From Flavobacteriales bacterium (GTDB taxonomy: Bacteria > Bacteroidota > Bacteroidia > Flavobacteriales_D > Sanyastnellaceae): DNA of 64,000 nucleotides. Numbering within the stretch: position 1 is the first letter of the stretch; every line of letters begins with the position of its first letter. A program made the translations under genes and the position numbers. The stretch is taken from NCBI GenBank assembly GCA_029238785.1, contig JAQWFN010000028.1:1-64000 (forward strand). The letters run 5' to 3'. Shown here piece after piece: positions 1 to 7,908 of the stretch. The notes under the pieces are model-generated. The model was not told where the DNA came from, searched no databases, and saw only the letters and a program-made list of their open reading frames with translations.

Positions 1-497
1 GCCTGATTGGCGCCAAATGCCCTTCCGGAAACACTAAAGGGCTCGGTGTTAATGTTTTCATAGTCAACATCTGCGGGAAGGTTTTCGATGTCTAAATAAT
101 GGCCTTCCTCAAGCAGTCCTTCAGGCAAAATAAACTCCATGGTGGCATAAGCGTTTAGACTTACAGTGTATTCTGGGACGTCAGAAGGGAAGTTGATGCT
201 TCCAACGCTGAAATTATTGTTGTAAAAACCTTCAGCATTAATCACCATATCTGTGGCTGAAGGATTATTACAAACCGTGCACTCGCCTTTAGCGTTGGTT
301 GTTTCTGCTTGAGTTACGGTGTACTGGGGGGCTGCTAAAGTGCCAGTGAATTCGTACACTTCAACCAGCGCATTTGGAACAGGATCGCCATTGGTGTCTT
401 GTACCTTAATGAGGATAGAACCTGGAGGTGCTTCTTCTTTTTTACATGCACTTAAAACAAGAAGTGCGGCCGAAATTAAAATCAACTTTGTTTTCAT
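1..497 (-). CDS. Partial lipoprotein with carboxypeptidase-regulatory-like domain
   Basis: The gene runs off the left edge: from the ATG at 497 there are 165 codons and no stop. Residues 1-18 are a lipoprotein signal peptide (MKTK, hydrophobic core, lipobox LSAC with Cys18), so the product should be anchored in a membrane facing the periplasm or surface. Residues about 25-90 (ILIKVQDTNGDPVPNALVEV and following) resemble the beta-sandwich CarboxypepD_reg-like fold common in Bacteroidota surface lipoproteins; a CTVC pair lies near residue 75. No enzyme motif is visible. It is separated by about 110 bp from the next gene on the same strand. The lipoprotein call is solid; the domain call is moderate. 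Confidence 0.8.
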   Translation of the reverse strand, partial: MKTKLILISAALLVLSACKKEEAPPGSILIKVQDTNGDPVPNALVEVYEFTGTLAAPQYTVTQAETTNAKGECTVCNNPSATDMVINAEGFYNNNFSVGSINFPSDVPEYTVSLNAYATMEFILPEGLLEEGHYLDIENLPADVDYENINTEPFSVSGRAFGANQ

Positions 498-611
498 AGT
501 ATTTCATTTAATGACCTGAAATTAGGCGCTTAAAACGAAAATACATGAGGAAAATGAAGGCACTTTGTGGATGATAGCCTCTGTTTTGTGGATGGAAGAA
601 AAATGAGGGTT

Positions 612-2426
612 TTATCCTAGATTATCGCCCCGAAAACGTCTAAATCGCTTCCGAGCTTCAATCACAAAAAGGCTTCCTGGGTATTCTAAAATGATGCGCT
701 CGTAAAGTGCTGCGGCTTGTTCCAAATCGAGATAAACGAGTTCATTGATTTCAGCCAGTCTAAACAAAGCATCATCAGCTAAAATATCCTTGAAGTGAAC
801 AGATAAGATGTCTTGTAAATAGCCCTCTGAGCTTTTAAAATCACCTGCTTTGAAGGCGATGTCGGCTTTCACCCAAAGAATTTCATCGCTCAAGGCATGA
901 CCAGGGTATTCGCTCACAATACTGTCTAATTTTGTCAAGGCTTCCGCGTTGCGATTTTGATATCGCAAGAGTTCTGCTTCGGCGAAGAGCATCATGGGCG
1001 TGGTGATGGTGTCCATGTTGAAGTTGTCAGTGATTAGCAAAGAAAGATCAATGGCATCATTACTAATCAACTTGGTAGTGCTTGCTTTGAGTACATCGAG
1101 TTGTGCCTGTGCCCATTCAAAATCGCCGGTGTAATAAGAGATTCGAGCGTTGCGAAACTTGGCTTCATGACCCAAACGGTCTTCTTTGAAATCCAGTTCG
1201 ACCTGACTGAAGAGCAAACTGGCTTCCCACACATTTCCTTCGAGCAAGAGAATATCACCCAACTCTAATTTACAAAGCGCTAAAATTGGTCCGTACAAGC
1301 CAGGAAGTTCAACACAAGCTTCTAATAAATCCAATGCTCCTTGGCTATCTTTCAGGTAGAAGGCCTTGATGTGAGCGAGCTCTTTCATCAAAATGGCGGT
1401 ATCTGCTGTTCGTCCTAAATCGTTTAAAGTGGCAGTATAACGATTGGCCAAGTCTTGCATGTCTTCTTCGCTGGGCTGAATGATTCCGGAAGTCAATTGT
1501 GCTAACCTGGTTTGTAGGGCTTCTGTTTTTGAGGTGATGTAGTAAGGGGTTTTATCGCCCTTTGAGGCTACATATTCGTAAGCGTCCACCGCAGTATCGT
1601 AATCGCCGTTTTTAGTGGCCATCTGAGCGATGGAGATGAGGCGATAGCCGTTCTCTTGCAGTCGGCGATCTAAGCTCTGGGCTTGAATAGATGCAGAGGC
1701 AAAGTCCTTTTTCTGATTGAAATACCAAATCAACAACTCAGCGTAAATGGTCTCATTGGGATAGCGCTGCACGCGTTGCAAAAGGGAAGAGCGAAGAAGG
1801 TCGGCCTTGTCTTCATTCTCCTGAATGTTCAGCGTACGGTTGAGGGAGTTTTGAACGGTTTGAATGTAGTTGGGGCTCACCATCAAGAGGTCCATAAACG
1901 ATTCAATCATCTCCTCGTGTTGACCCATCATTCCTTGTAGGTTGGCTATTTCATAGTGAAAAGGATAACCATCTGTAGATATGTTTTGGGCTTTTTCGTA
2001 GGTGCGAAGGGCGTAGTTGTATTCGTTCAATTTGATGAAGGCATTCCCCAAACGGATGGCAGCGCTTCTTCCGCCTTGGAGCTCTTTAACAGCACTGTCG
2101 AATTCCTTATTGGCCTTGTCTTTATCGCCAAATTGCTTGTAAAGCGCACCGAGGTCAACGTGGGCCTCTGCCTTTACTTTTGACGATTTCAACTTTTTCT
2201 TCACCATCTTCTCGGCTTCCTCAAGCTCCTCAAGCGCAATGAGTGTGGCCAAGTACTTTTCGTAAACCTTGTTGGAGCGGTCAGACTTATAGATTTGTTC
2301 GTAGTAGAGCTTTGCCTGCTCGAAATCACCATTGTTAAAATAATACTCAGCCAGTTCCACATCGGTTTGAGCGAAAGAAATGCTTCCAAAAAGGAGGAAA
2401 ATAAGGCTGATGATGAGGTGTTTCAT
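612..2426 (-). CDS. Secreted TPR-repeat protein
   Basis: 604 residues. A Sec signal peptide (residues 1-19, cleavage near FAQ) is followed by helical tetratricopeptide repeats almost end to end; clear units begin at VELAEYYFNNGDFEQAKLYY, and the last ones resemble the TPR arrays of outer-membrane tol-pal/BamD-like proteins. TPRs mediate protein-protein contacts; no catalytic motif is visible. Its start lies 2 bp after the stop of the upstream coiled-coil lipoprotein, so the two are probably co-transcribed and may form one envelope complex. That partnership is inference from spacing only. Confidence 0.85.
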   Translation of the reverse strand: MKHLIISLIFLLFGSISFAQTDVELAEYYFNNGDFEQAKLYYEQIYKSDRSNKVYEKYLATLIALEELEEAEKMVKKKLKSSKVKAEAHVDLGALYKQFGDKDKANKEFDSAVKELQGGRSAAIRLGNAFIKLNEYNYALRTYEKAQNISTDGYPFHYEIANLQGMMGQHEEMIESFMDLLMVSPNYIQTVQNSLNRTLNIQENEDKADLLRSSLLQRVQRYPNETIYAELLIWYFNQKKDFASASIQAQSLDRRLQENGYRLISIAQMATKNGDYDTAVDAYEYVASKGDKTPYYITSKTEALQTRLAQLTSGIIQPSEEDMQDLANRYTATLNDLGRTADTAILMKELAHIKAFYLKDSQGALDLLEACVELPGLYGPILALCKLELGDILLLEGNVWEASLLFSQVELDFKEDRLGHEAKFRNARISYYTGDFEWAQAQLDVLKASTTKLISNDAIDLSLLITDNFNMDTITTPMMLFAEAELLRYQNRNAEALTKLDSIVSEYPGHALSDEILWVKADIAFKAGDFKSSEGYLQDILSVHFKDILADDALFRLAEINELVYLDLEQAAALYERIILEYPGSLFVIEARKRFRRFRGDNLG

Positions 2427-2428
2427 AT

Positions 2429-3004
2429 TTATTCTTTGTTCGGCAAGAGTTCGCTCATTAAGTTGAGCATCGGCGCTTTTGCCGCTTCATATTGCTTGGA
2501 TGTACGCACAAGTCGACCATCAAGTTCCGAAATTTCTTCAATCAAACTCTGAGCCACTTTCGTTTCTACACTCATTTGTTTGTCGAGGTATTCTTTGGTA
2601 ATGTCTCTGCCTGAACCATCAACATCTGCGCCGCTTTCCATCACTTCAATTAAGCCATTGAGTTGAATTTTGGTGCGTTCAATTTCACTTTCGATGCGTT
2701 TGCATTGACGAGGGAAATCTTTAATCAAGCGTTTTACATTGTTGTACTCGCTTAAAACGCGCGCTTGCTCTTTCACCAACTCGCCCTTATAACCCATTTT
2801 AAAACGGTCGAGGTTGCCTTTTGTTTCCCCAAGGATGGTGTTGTACATGTCTTGATCGATGCTCAAAAAAACCTTTTCAACAGAGTCTACCTTGCTCAGA
2901 TAGCTTTTCAAGGTTTGAATGTCGGCACTGCGGTCTTGTTTTGGCTGACAAGAGATCAGGCCAATAAGCATCACTAAAGAAAGGAGCACAGAAAGTTGGC
3001 GCAT
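2429..3004 (-). CDS. Coiled-coil lipoprotein, function unknown
   Basis: 191 residues from the ATG at 3004, chosen because it gives a textbook lipoprotein signal (MRQL, hydrophobic core, LISC with the Cys at residue 19). An ATG 12 bp upstream (3016) is also possible and would add MFLS. The mature part is almost entirely charged helix (about residues 30-185), consistent with a coiled coil. It is the first gene of a two-gene unit with the TPR protein. I do not recognise a named family. Confidence 0.75.
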   Translation of the reverse strand: MRQLSVLLSLVMLIGLISCQPKQDRSADIQTLKSYLSKVDSVEKVFLSIDQDMYNTILGETKGNLDRFKMGYKGELVKEQARVLSEYNNVKRLIKDFPRQCKRIESEIERTKIQLNGLIEVMESGADVDGSGRDITKEYLDKQMSVETKVAQSLIEEISELDGRLVRTSKQYEAAKAPMLNLMSELLPNKE

Positions 3005-3090
3005 AGATAGGAACATTTTTTTGTGAACCTAAAGATACGTTTTTGTAGGCGTTTGAGGCGGAAAGAAAGTCCTAAAAAATATGAATAGCT

Positions 3091-4365
3091 TTATCCTTCA
3101 ATGGTATCAAATCCGCAATATGGAACTAGTACTTCAGGAATACGGATACCACCTTCGAATTGGTTGTTTTCCAAAAGGGCAGCTAAAATTCGAGGTAAAG
3201 CCAAAGCGCTTCCGTTGAGTGAGTGAGCCAATTCGGTTTTTCCTTCTTTGTTTTTGAAACGGCACTTCAAACGGTTGGTTTGGAAGGTTTCGAAATTGGA
3301 AACAGAAGAAACTTCCAACCATCTTTTTTGAGCGGCACTGAACACTTCAAGATCGAAGGTAAGTGCTGCAGCAAAACCAAGGTCGCCACCACACAAACGA
3401 AGGGTTCGATAAGGCAAGTTGAGTTTTTTCAAGAGTCCTTGTACGTGTGCCACCATTTGGTCGAGCGTGCTGTAAGACAGCTCCGGGTGCTGCAACTGAA
3501 CAATTTCTACTTTATCAAACTGGTGCAAGCGGTTCAAGCCACGAACATCTTTTCCGTAAGAACCGGCCTCTCGTCTAAAGCAAGGGGTGTATCCACAAAG
3601 TTTAATTGGAAAGTCTTCTTTGCGAAGGATCACATCTCTAAAGATATTGGTCAAGGGTACTTCAGCCGTAGGGATGAGGTAGAGGTCGTCTGCCACCGCA
3701 TGGTACATTTGTCCTTCTTTATCGGGCAACTGTCCGGTTCCAATTCCAGATGCTTGGTTCACCAAATGTGGCGGAATGAATTCTTCATAACCGGCATCTC
3801 TGGCTTCATCCAAAAAGAAATTGATCAAAGCGCGTTGCAAGCGAGCGCCTTTACCGCGGTACACGGGGAATCCTGCTCCGGTGATTTTTACACCAAGTTC
3901 AAAATCAATCAAGTTGTATTTACTGGCGAGGTCCCAATGCGGCACGGCTCCTGCGTACAAGGAAGGAATGTCGCCATGGCGATTGATTTCTTCGTTGTCT
4001 TCATCAGATTTTCCCTGAGGTACGCTGCTGTGCGGACGATTAGGGATTTGATAAAGCACTTGGGTTATTTGCTCTTCAGTGGCATTCATTTGGTCTTTGA
4101 GTGCAGCAATAGCATCCTTGTCGCCAGCGCTTTCTTTGCGAAGGGCGTTTCCTTCTTCGTGCTGACCACTTTTAAACAGCTCACCAATTTTTTTAGAGAT
4201 CTCGTTGGATTGCGCGAGAAGTCCGTCGAGGTCTTTCTGCGTGGCTCTTCGGAGTTCATCTAGTTCCAAGACCTGATCGAGGAGCTCTGCAACATCGAGG
4301 TTGCGTCTTTTGTAATCTTCAACGAGCTGATCTCGTTCTTGGCGAATGATGGCTATGGTGAGCAT
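3091..4365 (-). CDS. serS: Seryl-tRNA synthetase
   Basis: 424 residues, normal length. Charges tRNA-Ser (and tRNA-Sec where present) with serine in the cytoplasm. The N-terminal ~110 residues form the long antiparallel coiled coil that grips the tRNA (LDELRRATQKDLDGLLAQSN). The class II core follows, with motif 2 FRREAGSYGKDVRG around residue 262 and motif 3 GGIRIPEVLVPYCG near the C-terminus; TAEVPLTN, part of the serine/ATP pocket, is also present. ATG start at 4365. It lies downstream of the rplU-rpmA terminator, so it is probably transcribed separately. Confidence 0.97.
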   Translation of the reverse strand: MLTIAIIRQERDQLVEDYKRRNLDVAELLDQVLELDELRRATQKDLDGLLAQSNEISKKIGELFKSGQHEEGNALRKESAGDKDAIAALKDQMNATEEQITQVLYQIPNRPHSSVPQGKSDEDNEEINRHGDIPSLYAGAVPHWDLASKYNLIDFELGVKITGAGFPVYRGKGARLQRALINFFLDEARDAGYEEFIPPHLVNQASGIGTGQLPDKEGQMYHAVADDLYLIPTAEVPLTNIFRDVILRKEDFPIKLCGYTPCFRREAGSYGKDVRGLNRLHQFDKVEIVQLQHPELSYSTLDQMVAHVQGLLKKLNLPYRTLRLCGGDLGFAAALTFDLEVFSAAQKRWLEVSSVSNFETFQTNRLKCRFKNKEGKTELAHSLNGSALALPRILAALLENNQFEGGIRIPEVLVPYCGFDTIEG

Positions 4366-4394
4366 GGTTTAGTGCTTTTTAGAAGGGCATAAAA

Positions 4395-4429
4395 ATAAAA
4401 AAACTCCCGTCGATATGAACGGGAGTTTT
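4395..4429 (-). terminator. Intrinsic terminator of rplU-rpmA
   Basis: On the minus strand an 11-bp perfect stem (AAAACTCCCGT / ACGGGAGTTTT) with an 8-nt loop is followed by a T run. It sits 20 bp after the rpmA stop and before the serS start, so it should end the ribosomal-protein transcript. Confidence 0.88.
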
Positions 4430-4451
4430 AAAGATCTATGATATTCGAAAC

Positions 4452-4715
4452 TTAGTTCACTTCGAATGGATCAACCGATACGAATGAACGGTTGTTTCTT
4501 TTCTTTCTGAATGTAACAACACCGTCAACAAGCGCATACAATGTATGATCTTTACCGATCCCTACGTTTGTTCCTGGGTGATGTTGTGTTCCTCTTTGAC
4601 GAACAATGATGTTTCCAGCGATACAAGCTTGACCACCGAAGATTTTAACACCAAGTCGTTTCGATTCTGATTCACGACCGTTCTTAGAACTACCGACTCC
4701 TTTTTTGTGTGCCAT
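4452..4715 (-). CDS. rpmA: 50S ribosomal protein bL27
   Basis: 87 residues. bL27 reaches towards the peptidyl-transferase centre of the large subunit. The sequence begins [20 protein letters not shown] and contains the family signature region [19 protein letters not shown] (about residues 34-52). It begins directly with MAHKKG, with no N-terminal pre-peptide of the Firmicutes type. It follows rplU by 23 bp and ends before a strong terminator, the usual L21-L27 operon. Confidence 0.97.
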   Translation of the reverse strand: MAHKKGVGSSKNGRESESKRLGVKIFGGQACIAGNIIVRQRGTQHHPGTNVGIGKDHTLYALVDGVVTFRKKRNNRSFVSVDPFEVN

Positions 4716-4738
4716 GGTTTCTGTGTTTTAAGGTGTTT

Positions 4739-5248
4739 TTATTTTGATAAAGCTTCGATTAACTCAGCTTTTTTCATTGAAGTGTAGCCAGTCAAACCTG
4801 CGTTTTTAGCCATTTCTTTCAATTCAGCTACTGTCATACGAGAAAGGTCACTGTCTCCTGAACTAACAGGAGCTGCTGCTTTAGGAGCTTCTTCCTTAGC
4901 AGGAGCTGCTTCTTTTTTAGCTGCAGGTTTAGCACCGCTTTCTGTAATGCCTTCAATGCGCAACTCAGTAAGAGAGGCACGGAAACCATTTTTCTTGCGG
5001 TATCCTTTTCTACGTTTCTTTTTGAAGATAATCACTTTATCTCCTTTAAGGTGTCTTTCAACCTTTGCAGTGATCTGTGCACCGCTGATAGCTGGGGCGC
5101 CAATGTTTACTTTGCCGTCGTTGTCAATCAAAAGAACGTTATCGAATGATACTTTCGCTCCTTCGTCATCCTGCAAACGGTTAACAAAGATCAATTGGTC
5201 TTTCTGTACTTTGTACTGGTGCCCTGCTATTTCTACAATTGCGTACAT
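4739..5248 (-). CDS. rplU: 50S ribosomal protein bL21 with C-terminal Rho_N/SAP-like domain
   Basis: 169 residues, against about 100 for the usual bL21. Residues 1-100 are ordinary bL21 (MYAIVEIAGHQYKVQKDQLI; the RNA-binding basic patch KKKRRKGYRKKNGFR). A low-complexity Ala/Lys/Glu/Pro linker (about residues 105-130) then leads to a compact module of about 36 residues, starting DLSRMTVAELKEMAKNAG and ending KKAELIEAL, that matches the Rho_N/SAP helix-turn-helix pattern. The protein is therefore a ribosomal protein with an appended probable nucleic-acid-binding domain. First gene of the rplU-rpmA operon, with a perfect promoter upstream. Confidence 0.95.
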   Translation of the reverse strand: MYAIVEIAGHQYKVQKDQLIFVNRLQDDEGAKVSFDNVLLIDNDGKVNIGAPAISGAQITAKVERHLKGDKVIIFKKKRRKGYRKKNGFRASLTELRIEGITESGAKPAAKKEAAPAKEEAPKAAAPVSSGDSDLSRMTVAELKEMAKNAGLTGYTSMKKAELIEALSK

Positions 5249-5281
5249 AATAATGAGCTTTAATCCTCAATTTGAGGGCTG

Positions 5282-5312
5282 CAAATGTAAAAAGAATTTT
5301 ACGCTTTACCAA
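5282..5312 (-). promoter_or_regulatory. -33/-7 promoter of rplU-rpmA
   Basis: On the minus strand TTG (5312-5310), a 20-nt spacer and TACATTTG (5289-5282) match the Bacteroidota TTG-N17..23-TAnnTTTG consensus exactly. The predicted leader to the ATG at 5248 is about 27-30 nt. The -33 box lies inside the 3' end of the upstream EamA gene. A 13-bp palindrome CCTCAATTTGAGG (5265-5277) lies at the expected transcript start and may be a small operator or leader hairpin. Confidence 0.8.
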
Positions 5313-6216
5313 CAATTGGACGTTTTCGGTTAATCAAATATACTCCGAAGAGGATAATTAAACCATAAACCAAGTGCATCCATTGAAGGTGCTCGTCGAA
5401 AAACACCCCCCACATGGCGGCAAAAATGGGGATAATGTAGGTGACGGAACTGGCGAAAATGACGGAGGTTCCAGCCACAAGCCGATTAAATAAAATAACG
5501 GCCAAAGCGGTACCCACAACAGATAAACAAAAGATGGCAGAAAAGGCGGTGCTGGCTTCGGCACTACGCTCGAATACTTCGCCAATATCCATCCCCAACA
5601 ACATTACCCCACAAGGAATGCTAATCATTCCTAAAGAGATGGCTGCAATACTTACCGGATGAACACCAACAAGCATGTTTCGAATAACGTTCAAAGAAAT
5701 GGCATAACACATGGTAGCGACCACCACCTTCGCGCTTGGCCAAAATAAAAAAGCACCCGTTCCATCTTTCAAACTAATTAAACCAATGGCGCCAAGTAAT
5801 CCTAAGCCCAATCCAATCAACTGGAGGTAATGAAAACGAACCTTGAAAACGACCATGGCCAAGATCAAGGCAAAAACGGGGGTTAAGGAGTTGAGTATCC
5901 CCGCCACGCTGCTGTCCAATTCCGTTTGAGCCGAAGTGAATAAAAAGGCGGGAATGAGGTTGCCAAAAACACCAACCACTAAACACCAAGCCAAATGCTG
6001 CTTGCTGATATTCTTAACGCGTTTAATGGCGATGGGAAGGAGAAATAGTCCGGCCAAAAACATTCTCAACGCAGCTACTTGATAGGAATTGAATACGGCT
6101 TCTCCCTCAAAACCACGCAAACCGATGCGCATCAAAATAAAGGAACTCCCCCAAACAAAGGCCAGGGCGAGCAGTGTTAAATAGTGCCCGCCGGTGGGAA
6201 GTGAATCTGCTTTCAT
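5299..6216 (-). CDS. EamA/DMT-family transporter
   Basis: 305 residues, ten predicted membrane helices arranged as two EamA repeats (residues about 12-145 and 160-298). Family members export or import small metabolites across the inner membrane; the substrate cannot be read from sequence. An upstream in-frame TTG at 6225 is part of the -7 promoter box TAATTTTG, so the ATG at 6216 is taken as the start. The gene would then begin about 6 nt after the -7 box, implying an almost leaderless mRNA. A second EamA protein lies at 49371. Confidence 0.9.
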   Translation of the reverse strand: MKADSLPTGGHYLTLLALAFVWGSSFILMRIGLRGFEGEAVFNSYQVAALRMFLAGLFLLPIAIKRVKNISKQHLAWCLVVGVFGNLIPAFLFTSAQTELDSSVAGILNSLTPVFALILAMVVFKVRFHYLQLIGLGLGLLGAIGLISLKDGTGAFLFWPSAKVVVATMCYAISLNVIRNMLVGVHPVSIAAISLGMISIPCGVMLLGMDIGEVFERSAEASTAFSAIFCLSVVGTALAVILFNRLVAGTSVIFASSVTYIIPIFAAMWGVFFDEHLQWMHLVYGLIILFGVYLINRKRPIVGKA

Positions 6217-6222
6217 CGGCGG

Positions 6223-6255
6223 CAAAATTAACTTTCTTTATTCACACTTGTACAA
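6223..6255 (-). promoter_or_regulatory. -33/-7 promoter of EamA gene, overlapping the start region
   Basis: TTG (6255-6253), a 22-nt spacer and TAATTTTG (6230-6223) on the minus strand match the Bacteroidota consensus. Only 6 nt separate the -7 box from the ATG at 6216. Confidence 0.75.
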
Positions 6256-6305
6256 CTTTGTTTTTAAGTTTGTACCTTCAATGAGGAACTGAATAAACGA
6301 CAATC

Positions 6306-6794
6306 ATGAAATACGCCCTCTCCCTCCTTTTTGCCTTGTCTGTTTTGATGGCTTGTAACGAAGCTCCACAAAAACAAAGTGCCGACGTGAAAACGGAAAT
6401 TGTTCATCTTACAGCTCAAGGACCATCAGCAAAAACAACGGCCAACATTCAAATCGATGGAATGATGTGCGAAATTGCTTGCGGTGGAAAAATCAAAAAG
6501 GAATTGTACGAATTGGAAGGCGTTTCTAAAGCAGATATTGCTTATAACGACGGAGATGCTGCTGATTTTGCAGTGGTTGAGTACGACCCAAATGTGGTGA
6601 GCGAAGAGGCCCTTATTGCAAGCATTCAAAGCATTGCTGATGGCGAATTGTACTCGGTGCCAAAAATGGAGGTAACTCAGTTCACCCCGGTAATGAGTAA
6701 TGAAAGTGGTGCTGAAGCGGAAGACGAAAACAACATGAGCGTTGGCTTCAGAATTCCAGGCATCTTAGAAGTACTCAAAAACTTCATGCCCTAA
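6306..6794 (+). CDS. HMA-domain lipoprotein (metal-binding)
   Basis: 162 residues. Lipoprotein signal peptide with lipobox LMAC (Cys17). Residues about 46-115 form a heavy-metal-associated ferredoxin-like domain, with the metal loop DGMMCEIACGGKIKKEL (Cys55 and Cys59). The spacing is CxxxC, one residue longer than the classical CxxC of copper chaperones, so metal geometry may differ. The tail (120-162) has no recognised domain. The gene lies 80 bp upstream of heme A synthase, which suggests, without proving, a role in copper supply near cytochrome oxidase assembly. The spacer before ctaA carries a -7-like box, so ctaA can be transcribed independently. Confidence 0.85.
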   Translation: MKYALSLLFALSVLMACNEAPQKQSADVKTEIVHLTAQGPSAKTTANIQIDGMMCEIACGGKIKKELYELEGVSKADIAYNDGDAADFAVVEYDPNVVSEEALIASIQSIADGELYSVPKMEVTQFTPVMSNESGAEAEDENNMSVGFRIPGILEVLKNFMP

Positions 6795-6877
6795 TTTCTA
6801 TTTCCTGTTCTCTTAGCAGAAAACTTCTGCCTTATTTAGAAAGCTTATTTCTGCCTTAGCTTGTACCTTTGTGGGCA

Positions 6878-7897
6878 ATGAATTGGATGAAATTAATGCG
6901 CAGAGCAGCACGCGTTTCTTTAGTAGGCGTGTTCTTGATTATCCTCGCGGGTAGCGTTGTTCGAATGACGGGCAGCGGAATGGGTTGTCCTGATTGGCCG
7001 CGGTGTTTTGGACACGCGATTCCACCAATGAGTGAGGAGGAAGTGCTTTGGAAACCCAATACGGAATTCCACAAAAAGGAAATCATTGTCTATAACGAAG
7101 CCCTTTGGGTGGCTAAAAGCGATTTCACTTCGGGCTCAGAAATTCAGCTCGACCAAAACTGGGAGAAATACACCAAGCACGATTACGCCATCTTCAATGC
7201 TTTTCACACTTGGGTGGAGTTTATAAACCGACTCATTGGCGCACTCACGGGAATTCCAATTTTGATTACACTGATCCTCGCTTTCTTTGCTGCCCTCAAA
7301 ACAAAAAAGTGGTGGCTTTTTGCGGTGGCTTTTGCAACGCTCTTCATGATGGGCTTTGAAGCCTGGTTGGGTAAATTGGTGGTTGATGGCAACTTGATTC
7401 CAGGAAGTATCACCATTCACATGCTGGGCGCTATTCTTATTGTGCTTTTCTTGTTGATGCTGATTGTAAGAAGCAAAGAAGAACGCATCAACTCCTCAAA
7501 AAGAACGAAAAACACCTTGGCACTCTTCGGAATCATTGCCCTCATTCAACTGCTCCTCGGAACACAAGTGCGGGAAGCGGTAGACCACTTGGTGCACGAT
7601 GGGATCTTGGATCGCAGCTCGTGGCTAGCATTACTTCCTCCAATATTTATTGTGCACAGAAGTTTTTCATGGATTGTTATCGCGGTGCTCTACCTCGCTT
7701 TGCGTTTCTCGAAGAAAGATGGTGAGCAACTGGGCTTAGGTAAACGTTTGATTCCACTGGTGCTGCTGCAAATTGTGGTGGGCGTATCAATGGCTTACGG
7801 AAACTTCCCAGCCTATTTACAACCGCTGCATTTAGTGGGATCAATAGGGCTATTGGCTGTGGTGTTTGAACGCTGGCTGAAAATCAAAACGGCTTAA
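6878..7897 (+). CDS. ctaA: Heme A synthase (CtaA/COX15 family)
   Basis: 339 residues from the ATG at 6878. Converts heme O to heme A for terminal oxidases in the inner membrane. About eight hydrophobic segments are visible. The N-terminal motif GSVVRMTGSGMGCPDWPRCFG is diagnostic of the COX15 family, and His residues at FHTWVEFINR, ITIHMLG and VHRSFSW are candidate heme ligands. The upstream in-frame TTG at 6869 is the end of the -7 box TACCTTTG (6864-6871) and cannot be a sensible start, so the ATG 6 nt downstream is preferred (6887 is a weaker alternative). A heme O synthase is not in the window. It ends 11 bp from a convergent gene. Confidence 0.92.
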   Translation: MNWMKLMRRAARVSLVGVFLIILAGSVVRMTGSGMGCPDWPRCFGHAIPPMSEEEVLWKPNTEFHKKEIIVYNEALWVAKSDFTSGSEIQLDQNWEKYTKHDYAIFNAFHTWVEFINRLIGALTGIPILITLILAFFAALKTKKWWLFAVAFATLFMMGFEAWLGKLVVDGNLIPGSITIHMLGAILIVLFLLMLIVRSKEERINSSKRTKNTLALFGIIALIQLLLGTQVREAVDHLVHDGILDRSSWLALLPPIFIVHRSFSWIVIAVLYLALRFSKKDGEQLGLGKRLIPLVLLQIVVGVSMAYGNFPAYLQPLHLVGSIGLLAVVFERWLKIKTA

Positions 7898-7908
7898 ACC
7901 AAGCGCTT

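Noticed and set aside
3223-4263. 346-codon ORF antisense to serS
   Set aside because: The opposite strand encodes an unmistakable seryl-tRNA synthetase; the antisense product has no recognisable fold and is a codon-bias shadow.
6869-6877. TTG start for heme A synthase
   Set aside because: The TTG is the end of the -7 box TACCTTTG; the ATG 9 bp downstream is the credible start.
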